In this document: positions 1 to 9,023 of the stretch, in pieces
How the letters are laid out: the number at the start of each line of letters is the position of its first letter
Position numbering within the stretch: position 1 is the stretch's first letter
From: Lysobacter sp.
GTDB lineage: Bacteria; Pseudomonadota; Gammaproteobacteria; Xanthomonadales; Xanthomonadaceae
Reading direction: 5' to 3'
NCBI GenBank assembly: GCA_011526085.1
Contig: WYBC01000025.1
Coordinates: 98,637-162,636, forward strand
Length of the DNA stretch: 64,000 bases
Translations under genes and position numbers: made by a program
Notes under the pieces: generated by a model
Seen by the model: only the letters and a program-made list of their open reading frames with translations
Database searches by the model: none
What the model was told of the DNA's origin: nothing

Positions 1-131
1 TTGGCGTTGAGCCAGACCGTGCCCTCGACCTTGTGGCTGCGCGCCGAGGAGTACCCCGCGAACGCGCGCAGATCCTCGCGCACCAGGTCGAGCACACCCG
101 GCTTCGGATGCGTCGGCGACGGCGTGCTCAT
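1..131 (-). CDS. hisC: Histidinol-phosphate aminotransferase, N-terminus only (partial)
   Basis: Only the first 43 codons are inside the window; the rest lies beyond the left edge. The visible start reads [20 protein letters not shown] and continues with a segment ending VWLNAN, which fits the N-terminal arm of HisC. HisC is the PLP-dependent aminotransferase that converts imidazole acetol-phosphate to histidinol-phosphate. The ATG overlaps the hisD stop codon by 4 bp (ATGA), so it is probably translationally coupled and belongs to the same transcript as hisG and hisD. The call rests mainly on the operon position and the short N-terminus, because no catalytic residues are visible. Confidence 0.8.
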   Translation of the reverse strand, partial: MSTPSPTHPKPGVLDLVREDLRAFAGYSSARSHKVEGTVWLNA

Positions 132-1477
132 CGTGGGTTGTCCAGCGCCGCGATGCGGATCGACACCGCACTGGCGTGCGCCTGCAGGCCTTCGGCCTCG
201 GCGATCCGCACCGCGCTCGGTCCGATCCGGCGCAGGCCTTCGGCGGTCACGCTCTGCACGCTGATCGCGGTCTGGAAGCTGGTGACCGACAGCCCGCTCC
301 ACGCGCGCGCCGCGCCGCCGGTGGGCAGCACGTGATTGGTGCCGCTGCAGTAATCGCCCAGCGCTTCCGCGGCGTAATCGCCGAGGAACACCGAGCCCGC
401 GGCGCGCACCCGGCTCAACCACGCCTCCGGCGCGCGCAGCGCGAGGATCAGGTGCTCGGGGGCGTAACGGTTGCTGACCTCGAACGCGATTTCGATCGAC
501 GGCACCAGGATCAGCCGCGACTGCGCAAGCGCCCTGCGCGCGATGTCGGCGCGGGGCAGGCGCGCGAGCTGTCCGGCGAGTTCGGCGGCGACGCGCGCCA
601 TCAGCGGGCCCGAATCGCACAGCAGGATGACCTGCGAGTCCGGGCCGTGCTCGGCCTGCGACAGCAGATCAGCGGCGACGAAGGCCGGGGTGGCGCCGCC
701 GTCGGCGATCACCAGCAATTCCGACGGCCCGGCCGGCATGTCGATGGCGGGACCGCCTTCGACCGTCGACACCTGGCGCTTGGCCTCGGTCACCCAGGCA
801 TTGCCGGGGCCGAAGAGTTTGTCGCAGGCCGGCACCGTTTCGGTGCCGATCGCCATCGCGGCGATGGCCTGGGCGCCACCGAGCTTGAACACCCGGCTGG
901 CGCCGCAGTGGCGCGCGGCGAACAGCACGGTCGGATCCGCGCTGCCGTCCGGGCGCGGTGGCGTGCAGACCACGACTTCGTCGCAGCCGGCGATGCGCGC
1001 GGGCACGCCCAGCATCAGCATCGTCGACGGCAGCGGCGCGCTGCCCGCGGGGATGTACAGACCCACCCGGGCGATCGGTCGCACGATCCGCGCGCAATGC
1101 ACGCCTTCGGCGGTGTCGACGGCATATTCACGGGCGCCGCTCTCGCGGTGGAAGGCGTCGATGCGCTCGGCGGCATCGACGATCGCCGCCTTCAGCGACG
1201 GATCCAGCGCGGCCTCGGCCGCCTCGAATTCCGCGGCGGAGACTTCGAAATCCTCGATCACGGCGTGATCGAGCAGGCGGGTGAATTTACGCAGCGCGGC
1301 GTCGCCGTCGGCGCGGACGCGGGCGACGATCTTGCCCACGCCCAAGCGCACGGCCGCGGCGGAATCCTGGGTCGGGCGGCGCAGCGCCGCGCGCTGTCCG
1401 TCCGCGTCCAGGCTGGCCCAGGTCAACAGATTGAGATCGATCCGGTTCGCGAGCGCAGCGCTCTTCGACGTCGTCAT
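128..1477 (-). CDS. hisD: Histidinol dehydrogenase
   Basis: A 449-residue zinc- and NAD-dependent enzyme that carries out the last two oxidations from histidinol to histidine in the cytoplasm. Family landmarks include the RVGLYIPAG segment, the [16 protein letters not shown] block, a GPGN loop, DMPAGPSE, and [10 protein letters not shown], which supplies the glutamine and histidine used for zinc binding and catalysis. [14 protein letters not shown] lies near the C-terminus. The start chosen is the ATG reading [16 protein letters not shown], because it overlaps the hisG stop codon by 4 bp; the open frame extends further upstream but only inside hisG. Length is normal for HisD. Confidence 0.96.
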   Translation of the reverse strand: MTTSKSAALANRIDLNLLTWASLDADGQRAALRRPTQDSAAAVRLGVGKIVARVRADGDAALRKFTRLLDHAVIEDFEVSAAEFEAAEAALDPSLKAAIVDAAERIDAFHRESGAREYAVDTAEGVHCARIVRPIARVGLYIPAGSAPLPSTMLMLGVPARIAGCDEVVVCTPPRPDGSADPTVLFAARHCGASRVFKLGGAQAIAAMAIGTETVPACDKLFGPGNAWVTEAKRQVSTVEGGPAIDMPAGPSELLVIADGGATPAFVAADLLSQAEHGPDSQVILLCDSGPLMARVAAELAGQLARLPRADIARRALAQSRLILVPSIEIAFEVSNRYAPEHLILALRAPEAWLSRVRAAGSVFLGDYAAEALGDYCSGTNHVLPTGGAARAWSGLSVTSFQTAISVQSVTAEGLRRIGPSAVRIAEAEGLQAHASAVSIRIAALDNPR

Positions 1478-2394
1478 GCCAACATCCTCTCCACGGGCAA
1501 TACCATCAGGCCGCGCGCACCGGCGCGTTTCAGATCCTCGAGCCGCTGCCAGGTCATCGCGCCATGGCACAGCGCCTGCACCGCGACATCGCCGCCGGGC
1601 TGGCCGTCGAGCGGGGTGACCGTCGGCGGCTCGGCATCGGGCAGCAGTTGCATCAGGTGCGGGAGGACCGCGCGCGGAGCTTGCAGCATCAGCAGCTTGC
1701 TGTCGCGAATCTTCATCACACCGTCGAGACGCCGCAGCAGCAGTTCGGCGATTCCGGCGCGCACGTCGGCGAAGCTGTCGGTCGGGCCGGCCAGCACCGC
1801 CTCGCTGTCGAGCACCACTTCGACCGGCTTGAGCTGGTTCGCGGACAGGGTACCGCCGCTGGAGACCAGGTCGCAGACCAGATCGGCCTGCCCCAGCCGG
1901 GGGGCCAGCTCGACCGAGCCGGACATCAGCACCACGGTCGCATCGATGCCGCGCTGCTGCAGCCAGCGGCCGAGCAGCGCGGGATAGCTGGTGGCGATGC
2001 GCTTGCCGGGCAACTGGACCTCCGGCTGCCAGTCCCAGGCCTCGGGAATGCCGAACATCAGCCGGCAGCGGCCGAAACCGAGGCCGCGCAGTTCGCGGAA
2101 CGGCCGCGGCTGCCCGCGGCTTTCGCGCTCGTACTGCTGTTCGATCAGGACGTTGCGGCCGACCATGCCGAGGTCGCAGACGCCGTCGGCGATCAGCCCC
2201 GGGATGTCGTCGTCGCGAACCAGCAGCAGATCGATCGGCAGCGATTCGCCATAGTAGAACTGCTTGTCGCGGCTCTCCTGCCAGCTCAGGCCGGCGGCGG
2301 CCAGCAGCGCCAGCGCGGGCTCGCTCAGGCGTCCGCTCTTCTGGATCGCGATGCGCAGGCGATCGCGCTCGGTCGGCGCGGTGGTTCGTTGCAT
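1474..2394 (-). CDS. hisG: ATP phosphoribosyltransferase, long form
   Basis: A 306-residue protein catalysing the first committed step of histidine synthesis, joining ATP and PRPP. It starts [20 protein letters not shown], and the [10 protein letters not shown] stretch is typical of HisG. The sequence [20 protein letters not shown] is part of the two-lobed catalytic core. The length indicates the long form, in which the C-terminal roughly 80 residues form the histidine-binding regulatory domain, so feedback inhibition by histidine is expected. The gene lies 10 bp after the TrpR-like regulator gene and overlaps hisD by 4 bp. An in-frame start further upstream lies inside the regulator gene and is less likely. 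Confidence 0.96.
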   Translation of the reverse strand: MQRTTAPTERDRLRIAIQKSGRLSEPALALLAAAGLSWQESRDKQFYYGESLPIDLLLVRDDDIPGLIADGVCDLGMVGRNVLIEQQYERESRGQPRPFRELRGLGFGRCRLMFGIPEAWDWQPEVQLPGKRIATSYPALLGRWLQQRGIDATVVLMSGSVELAPRLGQADLVCDLVSSGGTLSANQLKPVEVVLDSEAVLAGPTDSFADVRAGIAELLLRRLDGVMKIRDSKLLMLQAPRAVLPHLMQLLPDAEPPTVTPLDGQPGGDVAVQALCHGAMTWQRLEDLKRAGARGLMVLPVERMLA

Positions 2395-2404
2395 GGTGTT
2401 GTCC

Positions 2405-2731
2405 TCAGGCGCCGCGGGGCTTGGGCCGCGGCAGATGTTCGATGGCAAGGGCGTAGCCGCCGCTGCCGCGTTCGAGCGTGCGCGCGACCCGACCGATGGT
2501 GGTCACGCTGACCAGGGTGCGGTCGTGGATTTCGCGGTAGGGCACGCCCTCGATCAGCAGCGGCACCACCTTCCAGCGGTCGGCCATGGCTTCCAGCTCG
2601 GCCGGCGTGCACAGGTCTTCGAGGAAGGCGCGCACGTGCGCCGGCGTCGTCAGCCCCGCCAGCGCGCGCGACAGCGCGTCGAGGTCGGCCTCGGCGTCGC
2701 GATCCGGAACGGGCTGGGGGCGGTGTTTCAT
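2405..2731 (-). CDS. TrpR/YerC-family transcriptional regulator heading the his operon
   Basis: A 108-residue protein with the TrpR/YerC fold signature: an [20 protein letters not shown] helix block followed by a helix-turn-helix around [20 protein letters not shown]. TrpR-family proteins are dimeric repressors that bind operators of the inverted-repeat type and sense an amino acid. As first gene of the his operon, immediately downstream of an 18-bp palindrome, it is most simply a histidine-responsive autoregulator. The residues do not reveal the ligand, so histidine sensing is inferred from the neighbourhood. Length matches the YerC/YecD group. Confidence 0.88.
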   Translation of the reverse strand: MKHRPQPVPDRDAEADLDALSRALAGLTTPAHVRAFLEDLCTPAELEAMADRWKVVPLLIEGVPYREIHDRTLVSVTTIGRVARTLERGSGGYALAIEHLPRPKPRGA

Positions 2732-2756
2732 GACGAAAGCGACCGGCGGTACTCAT

Positions 2757-2774
2757 GTATTAACGTGCTAATAC
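2757..2774 (-). promoter_or_regulatory. Palindromic operator candidate upstream of the his operon
   Basis: The sequence is a perfect inverted repeat: GTATTA, a 6-bp centre (ACGTGC), then TAATAC. It begins 26 bp upstream of the regulator start codon. Spacing and AT-rich arms resemble operators of TrpR-family proteins (GTACTAG...CTAGTAC in E. coli). It is the only AT-rich stretch in the gap and probably overlaps the promoter. Binding by the adjacent TrpR-like protein is inferred. Confidence 0.6.
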
Positions 2775-2838
2775 GTTAGCGCGCCCGGACATGCCAGGTC
2801 AAGCCGGCCAGCGCCGGACCGCGGGCATTGCGAGACGA

Positions 2839-3744
2839 TCAGGGCGCCGGCTTGGGCAGCGCCGGTGTCGGCGGGGCGCGACGGGCGCGCGCGAGGCGGC
2901 GGAATTCGGCTTCGATGGCCGCCGCGCCATGGCGCGCTTCGAGCCGGCGGACGATGAAATGGCCGCGGGCCATGTTCTGGAAATGATCGGTGAACAGGGC
3001 GTTGATGGTCGCCCCGCCGGCCGCGCCGACGATCGGGACCATCTGCGCCGCCGCCTTTTCGGTGAACACCACGCCCAGGCGCGCGGCCACCGCCTTGACC
3101 ACCTTGGTCAGCAAGGCGCCGGCCTCGCTGGCGGCGACCGAACGCTTCGCCGCATGCGCGATCAGCGTCGGCGCGGCGCCTTCGGTCGCGGCCTCGATCA
3201 TCGCGCGGGTCGCGTAGTAGCCGGTCTCCGCCGCATCGTCCGCAGCACCGGTGCCGCCGAGCGAGAACACCGCGATGCAGTCCTGCTGCACGCGCGGATC
3301 GGACAGCGAAAATCCTTCGCTGCGCGCGACGTCGGCGATCGCCCGCAGCATCACCGTGGTCGAAGCCGGAATCTCCACCAGCAACCCGGTCCAGCCGAAG
3401 AAACCGCCGGCGGCGCCGGTGGCGGCAGCGACCGCCTTGTGCATGCGCGTCGATGCCTTGCGCTCGGGGGCGTCGTCCATCTTCCACAGCGCGACCTGCG
3501 CCGATTTTTCCAGCGCGGCCTCGACCGCCCCGTGGATGCGCCGCGACGCGCCCTTCGGCAGTTTCGCGAGCAGCTTCTCGACCGGCGTGCCGACCAGCGC
3601 GGCGATGCGCACGGTCAGCGACGGCGTGGTCAGCAGCGCGACCGCGCGCTCGAGATCGGCGAGGTCCTGCTGCGCGAGGGCGTGCCCGGCAATGCCCTGC
3701 GGCATCTGCGCGGCGGCCGCGGGAATGACGTCCTGTCCCGACAT
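2839..3744 (-). CDS. EcsC-family protein
   Basis: A 301-residue protein starting MSGQDVIPAAAAQ. The centre contains GGFFGWTGLLVEIPAS followed by TTVMLRAIADVARSEG, the conserved EcsC pattern in which a hydrophobic glycine-rich helix precedes an EIPxxT motif. A second hydrophobic segment lies near VGAAGGATINALF. The molecular function of EcsC proteins is poorly known; they are thought to be membrane-associated. The gene starts 16 bp after hutH on the same strand, so it is likely the last gene of a hisS-small membrane protein-hutH-ecsC operon. The open frame extends upstream into hutH, but that part is a shadow. Confidence 0.85.
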   Translation of the reverse strand: MSGQDVIPAAAAQMPQGIAGHALAQQDLADLERAVALLTTPSLTVRIAALVGTPVEKLLAKLPKGASRRIHGAVEAALEKSAQVALWKMDDAPERKASTRMHKAVAAATGAAGGFFGWTGLLVEIPASTTVMLRAIADVARSEGFSLSDPRVQQDCIAVFSLGGTGAADDAAETGYYATRAMIEAATEGAAPTLIAHAAKRSVAASEAGALLTKVVKAVAARLGVVFTEKAAAQMVPIVGAAGGATINALFTDHFQNMARGHFIVRRLEARHGAAAIEAEFRRLARARRAPPTPALPKPAP

Positions 3745-3760
3745 CGCGCGGCGCCCGGAC

Positions 3761-5653
3761 TCAGCGCGCCTGCCGGACCGCCGCGAGCACCCCGCCCTCG
3801 CGCACGACCGCGAGCATCGCGGCGAGATCGATGTCCAGCGCGCGGTCGCGCTCGAGGAACGGCACGCGCTCGCGGATCGCGGCATGCGCCGCGGCGACCG
3901 CGACGCCCGGATGGAATGGTTCGGCGGCGGACAGCTCGGCGCGCAGCGCTTCGACCTCCGCCAGGAAGGCATCGTGCCCCGGCGTGCCCGGCAGCGGGCC
4001 GCCCTGCACCTTCGCGGCGAGCCCGGCGGCATCGGCGCGATCGGCCAGATCGCGCGCGGCGTTGATCATGTCGCGACGCAGGTCCAGCGCCTGCGCGGCG
4101 GTCATCAGCTCCAGCGCCAGCACCTTGCCCAGGTCCTCGACCATCGCCAGCACGTGGCGCGCTTCGTTCGCGCCCATCGACACATGGTCCTCGGCGTTCG
4201 CACTGGTCGGAATCGAATACACCGATGCCGGATGCGCGCGGCTGGCGAGATCGTTGACGATCGCGGCCGCGGTGTACTGCACGATCATGAAGCCGGATTC
4301 GGTCGCGTCCTCGTTGCCGATCAGGAACGGCGGCAGGCCGTCGCTGGTCGCGGGATCGACGAGCTTGTTGAGCCGACGCTCGCTGATCGACGCCAGCACC
4401 GGGATCGCCGCCTTCACGTAGCTCATCGCCAGCGCCAGCGGCATGCCGTGGAAGTGGCCGGCGGAAATCACCTGCTGCTCGACGTGCTCGGCGCGCGCGT
4501 CCGGGAACACCAGCGGATTGTCGGTGACCGCATTCAATTCGATGTCGAGCACGCGCCGCGCCTGCGCCGCGGCGTCGCGCACCGCGCCGTGCACCTGCGG
4601 GATGCAGCGCAGCGAATAGCTGTCCTGCGGCTGATGTTTCTTGCCGCCGCGGAACGGCTTGAAGCGGCGATAGAACTTCTCGCGGCCATGGCGCTGATCG
4701 GACGGCACCCAGTCCCAACCGATGTCGAAACTCAGCGCCTGTGCTTCGGTGGTGTCCCAGCTCTTCGGCAGCCACGGCCGGAATTTCGGCACCAGGTGAT
4801 AGGGAATGTCCGCCAGGGTCGAGCCCTTCAGCAGATCGCGCAGATTCGCGGCGCTGTCGACCTGGCCCGGATGCGGGCGCAGGGCGTGCACTTCCTCGGC
4901 GAAGGCACCGAGGCGTCCGGCGAAGGCGTCGAGGGTCATCGCCGCGGCGAGATCGGCGGTGTCGAGCATCTCCTCCAGACGATGCAGCGCGAGCACGCCG
5001 GTGGCGAGCATCTGCGCGGTGCCGTTGTTCAGCGCGAGGCCTTCCTTGTACGACAGCGAGACCGGCGCGAGACCGGCGCGCTTCAGGGCCTCGTCGCCGC
5101 GCAGGCGTTCGCCCTCGTGAAACGCTTCGCCGCCGCCGAGCAACACGATCGCCAGATGCGACAGCGGCGCGAGATCGCCCGACGCGCCGACCGAGCCGAG
5201 CTGCGGCACCACCGGTACCACGCCGGCGTTGAGCATCGCGGTCAACGCCTGCAGCGTCTCCACGCGCACGCCGGAATGTCCACGAAGCAGCGTGTTGATG
5301 CGGATGCACAGCATCGCGCGCACGACATCGGCGGCGAACGGTTCGCCGACGCAGACCGCATGCGAAATGATCAGATTGCGCTGCAGTTCCTCGTGCAGCG
5401 AACGCCCCGACGGCGATGCGCCCGGCAGCTCGTCGCGCAGCGGGTGGGCGCCCAGCAGCTTGTCGGCATTGCTGCCGAAACCGGTGGAAACGCCGTAAAT
5501 GGGTTCCTCGCGGCGCACCTGCTCGGCGAGAAAGGCCGCGGCGTGCGCGACGTTGCGCAGCGCGGCCTCATCGAGCATCACCTGCGCGCCGTAGGCGACT
5601 TCGACCAGCTTGGCGCGGGTCAGGGAACGTCCGTCGAGACGGATGGGTTTCAC
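3761..5653 (-). CDS. hutH: Histidine ammonia-lyase, long variant
   Basis: A 630-residue member of the MIO aromatic amino acid lyase family, which deaminates histidine to urocanate. Tyr53 lies in IYGVSTGFG. The Ala157-Ser158-Gly159 triad in GSVGASGDLAPLSH cyclises to the MIO cofactor. The selectivity pair is Ser-His (residues 97-98 in LQRNLIISH), as in histidine rather than phenylalanine or tyrosine lyases. Ordinary HutH is about 510 residues. Here an extra block of roughly 55-60 residues sits at about 280-340, between LLKGS and SYSLRCIPQV, and another near the C-terminus, before EPFHPGV. No hutU, hutI or hutG is nearby, so a standalone role is possible. Most of the excess length is unexplained. 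Confidence 0.85.
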   Translation of the reverse strand: MKPIRLDGRSLTRAKLVEVAYGAQVMLDEAALRNVAHAAAFLAEQVRREEPIYGVSTGFGSNADKLLGAHPLRDELPGASPSGRSLHEELQRNLIISHAVCVGEPFAADVVRAMLCIRINTLLRGHSGVRVETLQALTAMLNAGVVPVVPQLGSVGASGDLAPLSHLAIVLLGGGEAFHEGERLRGDEALKRAGLAPVSLSYKEGLALNNGTAQMLATGVLALHRLEEMLDTADLAAAMTLDAFAGRLGAFAEEVHALRPHPGQVDSAANLRDLLKGSTLADIPYHLVPKFRPWLPKSWDTTEAQALSFDIGWDWVPSDQRHGREKFYRRFKPFRGGKKHQPQDSYSLRCIPQVHGAVRDAAAQARRVLDIELNAVTDNPLVFPDARAEHVEQQVISAGHFHGMPLALAMSYVKAAIPVLASISERRLNKLVDPATSDGLPPFLIGNEDATESGFMIVQYTAAAIVNDLASRAHPASVYSIPTSANAEDHVSMGANEARHVLAMVEDLGKVLALELMTAAQALDLRRDMINAARDLADRADAAGLAAKVQGGPLPGTPGHDAFLAEVEALRAELSAAEPFHPGVAVAAAHAAIRERVPFLERDRALDIDLAAMLAVVREGGVLAAVRQAR

Positions 5654-5671
5654 GATCGACTCTCCACTATC

Positions 5672-5953
5672 TCAATGGCCATGATCGTCGGCGATACCCA
5701 ACCGGCGATCCGCTTCTTCACGTCTTGCCTTGCTTTCTGCGATCTCGCGACGCAGCACCAGCATGTACAGGTACAGCGCCCAGAGCGACAGCCAACCGAA
5801 GACGACGCCGAGAAACATCCCGAAACCGAAAAACTCGCCGATCCATCCGCAGATCACGATCAGAACGACGATGAAGGCGGCCGCGCGTATCCACGCCAGC
5901 ACGAAATCGAAAAGAATCGACCTCAGCACTCGCCTCAGCAGAGCGGATTTCAT
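5672..5953 (-). CDS. Small two-helix membrane protein of unknown function
   Basis: A 93-residue protein with a short basic N-terminus (MKSALLRRVLR) and two long hydrophobic stretches at about residues 18-40 and 42-66. A charged C-terminal tail follows (RREIAESKARREEADRRLG), probably cytoplasmic and helical. No family is recognised. It lies 9 bp after hisS and 18 bp before hutH on the same strand, so it is almost certainly cotranscribed with them. The tight spacing and clear membrane topology argue for a real gene. Confidence 0.7.
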   Translation of the reverse strand: MKSALLRRVLRSILFDFVLAWIRAAAFIVVLIVICGWIGEFFGFGMFLGVVFGWLSLWALYLYMLVLRREIAESKARREEADRRLGIADDHGH

Positions 5954-5962
5954 CGCCTGTCG

Positions 5963-7348
5963 TCAACCGCCCTGCACAGGCAACGCGCGCAGTTGTTCGC
6001 GCTCGACCAGCAGGGTGCGCGCAAGGTCGCCCTCGGCGACCTCGAACTGCTCGCCGCGACGCAGGTCCTTCACCGCGACCACGCCCTTCGCCGCCTCGTC
6101 GTCGCCGCGGATCACCACGAAGCGGATGCCGGCGCGGTCGGCGTACTGCATCTGCTTCGCGAGCTTGCGCGGCTCAAGCTGGGTTTCGACGTTCAGTCCG
6201 GCGGCGCGCAGCTTCTGCGACAGCGAGAGCGCGGCTTCGAGGCCGGCGTCGTCCATCAGCGACACCAGCACGTCGACCGAACTGTCGGCGGTCTTCACCA
6301 GCCCGGCCTCGCGCAACTGCCAGAACAGACGCGTCAGCCCGATGGAAATGCCGACACCCGGCAGCTTCGACTTCGTGTAGTGGCTGGCGAGATTCTCGTA
6401 GCGGCCGCCGGAGCAGATCGAACCGATCTCCGGATGCGCGTTCAGTGTGGTCTCGTAGACGATGCCGGTGTAGTAGTCGAGGCCGCGGGCGATCGAAAGA
6501 TTCAGCGCGAAGCGGTCGTCGGCGACGCCCAGCGCGCGCAGCTGGCGCAGCACCTCGCGCAGCTCGGCCCGGCCTTCTTCGAACAGCGGCGTGCCCGCGC
6601 CCAGCGCGTCGAGCGCGGCCTGCGCCGCGTCGTGACCGACGGCGCGCACGCGCGAGAACGCGAGCAGGGTGTCGGCGACCACGGCCGCGAGGCCGAAGCC
6701 CTCGCCCACCAGGGTCGCGCGCACCGCGTCTTCGCCGCGCTTGTCGAGCTTGTCGATCTCGCGCAGCACCGCGACCTGGCGTTCGCCCTCGCCGATGCCC
6801 TGGCCCTCGAAGAAGCCGCGCAGCAGCTTGCGGTGGTTGAACTGGATGGTGAACTCACCGATCGCCAGCGCCTCGAACACCGAGGCGATCACCGCCGGGA
6901 TCTCGGCGTCGTGGCGCGTGCTCAACGCATCCTTGCCGATCACGTCGATATCGCACTGGTAGAACTCGCGGAAGCGGCCGCGCTGCGCGCGCTCGCCGCG
7001 GTACACGCGCTGCATCTGGTAGCGACGGAACGGGAACGCGAGATCGTGCTCGTGCTCGGCCACGTAGCGGGCCAGCGGCACGGTGAGGTCGAAGCGCAGC
7101 GCCATCTCGGGCAAGCCGTCTCCGCCCTTTTCGAGGCTGCCGGTCGACTGCACGAAATACACTTGGCGCTCGGTTTCGCCGCCGGTCTTGGTCAACAGCA
7201 CCTCGGACAGCTCCATCACCGGCGTCTCCACCGGCAGGAACCCGTAGCGCTCGAAGGTACGACGGATGGTGTCCAGCATCCGCTGGAACGCGATCTGGTC
7301 GCGCGGCAGCAGTTCGAGGACGCCGGGCGGGGTACGCGGCTTGATCAA
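5963..7348 (-). CDS. hisS: Histidyl-tRNA synthetase
   Basis: A class II aminoacyl-tRNA synthetase, 461 residues, charging tRNA-His. Motif 2 is [20 protein letters not shown]. The two histidine-specific motifs are [12 protein letters not shown] (HisA) and [12 protein letters not shown] (HisB), and a C-terminal anticodon-binding domain follows. The start chosen is a TTG reading [14 protein letters not shown]: the IKPRTPPG sequence is the usual N-terminus in this group, and GGAG lies 6 nt upstream. A second in-frame TTG 33 nt further upstream would add 11 residues. It is the first gene of the operon that continues into the small membrane protein, hutH and ecsC. Confidence 0.95.
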   Translation of the reverse strand: MIKPRTPPGVLELLPRDQIAFQRMLDTIRRTFERYGFLPVETPVMELSEVLLTKTGGETERQVYFVQSTGSLEKGGDGLPEMALRFDLTVPLARYVAEHEHDLAFPFRRYQMQRVYRGERAQRGRFREFYQCDIDVIGKDALSTRHDAEIPAVIASVFEALAIGEFTIQFNHRKLLRGFFEGQGIGEGERQVAVLREIDKLDKRGEDAVRATLVGEGFGLAAVVADTLLAFSRVRAVGHDAAQAALDALGAGTPLFEEGRAELREVLRQLRALGVADDRFALNLSIARGLDYYTGIVYETTLNAHPEIGSICSGGRYENLASHYTKSKLPGVGISIGLTRLFWQLREAGLVKTADSSVDVLVSLMDDAGLEAALSLSQKLRAAGLNVETQLEPRKLAKQMQYADRAGIRFVVIRGDDEAAKGVVAVKDLRRGEQFEVAEGDLARTLLVEREQLRALPVQGG

Positions 7349-7468
7349 GGGGAACTCCGGGGCATGCAGCTGAGGGCGCAAGTTTAGCGGCTGGCCGGCC
7401 CCGCGGACCGGGCCGGGACGCCCCCACCCCCGGCCATGCCGGCCGGGGCGGCCGTTTGGCGCCCGGGC

Positions 7469-7498
7469 TTGCCGAACAGGGTGTCGGGTCCTTAGAAT
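7469..7498 (+). promoter_or_regulatory. Sigma-70-type promoter for tRNA-Pro
   Basis: A TTGCCG -35-like hexamer (7469-7474) and a TAGAAT -10-like hexamer (7493-7498) are separated by 18 bp. The -10 ends 15 bp before the first tRNA base, the right distance for a short 5' leader. Confidence 0.65.
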
Positions 7499-7513
7499 AC
7501 GCGGCTCGCATGT

Positions 7514-7590
<77 letters not shown>

Positions 7591-7602
7591 ATCGATGCAT
7601 CG

Positions 7603-7632
7603 AAAACGCTGGCCGCAAGGCCGGCGTTTTTT
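7603..7632 (+). terminator. Rho-independent terminator after tRNA-Pro
   Basis: A stem AACGC-T-GGCC / GGCC-G-GCGTT closes a GCAA tetraloop and is followed by a run of six T. It begins 13 bp after the CCA end of the tRNA. Confidence 0.85.
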
Positions 7633-7644
7633 GTTTGCACGCCA

Positions 7645-7713
7645 ATAGGGTGCGCCCCGGCGCACCGGCTTTCATCGCGCATCGGTCGATCGGTGCGCCG
7701 GGGCGCACCCTAT
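7645..7713. repeat. Compound palindrome: 23-bp inverted repeat with self-palindromic arms
   Basis: Two perfect 23-bp inverted arms (7645-7667 and 7691-7713) flank a 23-nt spacer. Each arm is itself an 18-bp palindrome built as GGTGCGCC-CC-GGCGCACC, so each can fold alone or the two can pair into a cruciform. The right arm contains the proA stop codon (7710-7712). The element lies between the plus-strand tRNA terminator and the minus-strand proA end and may act as a two-way transcription barrier. Confidence 0.85.
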
Positions 7714-9023
7714 GAAACCGGTGCGTGCTTCAGATTCCGCGTCTGCCCTGCCCCGCGCACCACGAAGCGCTCGATGGTCAGCGATTCCGCGCCCATCGGG
7801 CCGTAGGCGTGCAGGCGGGTGGTGGAAATGCCGATTTCGGCGCCGAGGCCGAGTTCGCCGCCGTCGGAGAAGCGCGAGGACGCGTTGACCATCACCACCG
7901 CGCTGCGCAGGGCGTGGACGAAGCGCGCGGCGGCGGCTTCGTCGCGGGTGGCGATGACTTCGGTGTGATCGGAGCCGTGGCGGCGGATGTGGTCGATGGC
8001 GGCATCCAGCGAATCGACCACGCGCACGGCGATCACCAGATCGAGGAATTCGGCGTCCCAGTCGTCGTCGGTCGCCGGCGCCGCGCCGGGCATGTGCGCG
8101 AGCGCGCGCGGATCGGCGCGCAGCTGCACGCCGCGTTCGCGCAGCATCGCCGCGGCGCGCGGCAGGAAGTCCGCGGCCATTTCGGCGTGCACCAGCAGCG
8201 TTTCCAGCGCGTTGCAGGCGCTGGGCCGCGCGACCTTGCCGTCGAGCAGCAGATCGAGCGCGAGATCGGGATCGGCGGACGCGTCCACGTACAGATGGCA
8301 GACGCCCTTGTAATGCTTGATCACCGGCACCCGCGCATGCTCGGCGACGAAGCGGATCAGGCCTTCGCCGCCGCGCGGGATCGCGAGGTCGACGATATCG
8401 TTGAGTCGCAGCAGTTCGACCATGGTCTCGCGGCGCAGATCCTCCACCAGGGTCAGCGCGGCCGGCGGAATGCCGTGCGCCTGCAGGGCGCGCTGCAACG
8501 CGCCGGCGATCGCCACGTTCGAACGGATCGCCTCCGACCCGCCGCGCAGGATCACGCCGTTGCCGGCCTTCAGGCACAGCGCCGCGGCGTCCGCGGTCAC
8601 GTTCGGCCGCGCTTCGTAGATCATCGCGATCACGCCCAGCGGCACGCGCACGCGTTCGATGGCGATGCCGTTCGGCCGCGTCTCGCGGCGCGTGACCATG
8701 CCGACCGGATCGGGCAAGGCCGCGACTTCGCGCAGCGCGTTCGCGATCCCCGCGAGCCGCGCGGGGTCGAGCCTCAGCCGGTCGAGCATCGCGCCGCCGG
8801 TGCCCTTCGCTTCCGCCGCGCGCAGGTCCTCGGCGTTCGCGGCCAGGATCGCGTCGGCATCGGCACCGAGCGCGTCGGCCATCGCGTGCAGCAATGCGTG
8901 TTTGGCGCCGGTCGACAGTGCGGCGACCGCCTGCGCGGCGTCGCGGCAGGCGAGCGCGAGCGCGCGGATGGCCGAGGCGTCCCGGGTGGGATCGTGCGAG
9001 GAATGGTGCGTGGCGTCAGACAT
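7710..9023 (-). CDS. proA: Glutamate-5-semialdehyde dehydrogenase (gamma-glutamyl phosphate reductase)
   Basis: A 437-residue NADPH-dependent enzyme, the second step of proline synthesis. Recognisable blocks are [33 protein letters not shown], the [12 protein letters not shown] loop and [11 protein letters not shown]. The segment [18 protein letters not shown] carries the active-site cysteine. The start MSDATHHSS overlaps the proB stop codon by 8 bp; the longer open frame upstream is inside proB. The stop codon falls in the right arm of a large inverted repeat. It is the last gene of the arg-pro cluster. Confidence 0.95.
   Translation of the reverse strand: MSDATHHSSHDPTRDASAIRALALACRDAAQAVAALSTGAKHALLHAMADALGADADAILAANAEDLRAAEAKGTGGAMLDRLRLDPARLAGIANALREVAALPDPVGMVTRRETRPNGIAIERVRVPLGVIAMIYEARPNVTADAAALCLKAGNGVILRGGSEAIRSNVAIAGALQRALQAHGIPPAALTLVEDLRRETMVELLRLNDIVDLAIPRGGEGLIRFVAEHARVPVIKHYKGVCHLYVDASADPDLALDLLLDGKVARPSACNALETLLVHAEMAADFLPRAAAMLRERGVQLRADPRALAHMPGAAPATDDDWDAEFLDLVIAVRVVDSLDAAIDHIRRHGSDHTEVIATRDEAAAARFVHALRSAVVMVNASSRFSDGGELGLGAEIGISTTRLHAYGPMGAESLTIERFVVRGAGQTRNLKHAPVS

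Noticed and set aside
176..1987. A 603-residue plus-strand frame across hisD and hisG
   Set aside because: It is antisense to well-supported biosynthetic genes and shows the composition typical of GC-rich shadow frames.
3251..7387. A 1378-residue plus-strand frame across hutH and hisS
   Set aside because: It is antisense to two genes with clear catalytic motifs, and its translation is His/Arg/Gln-rich without domains.
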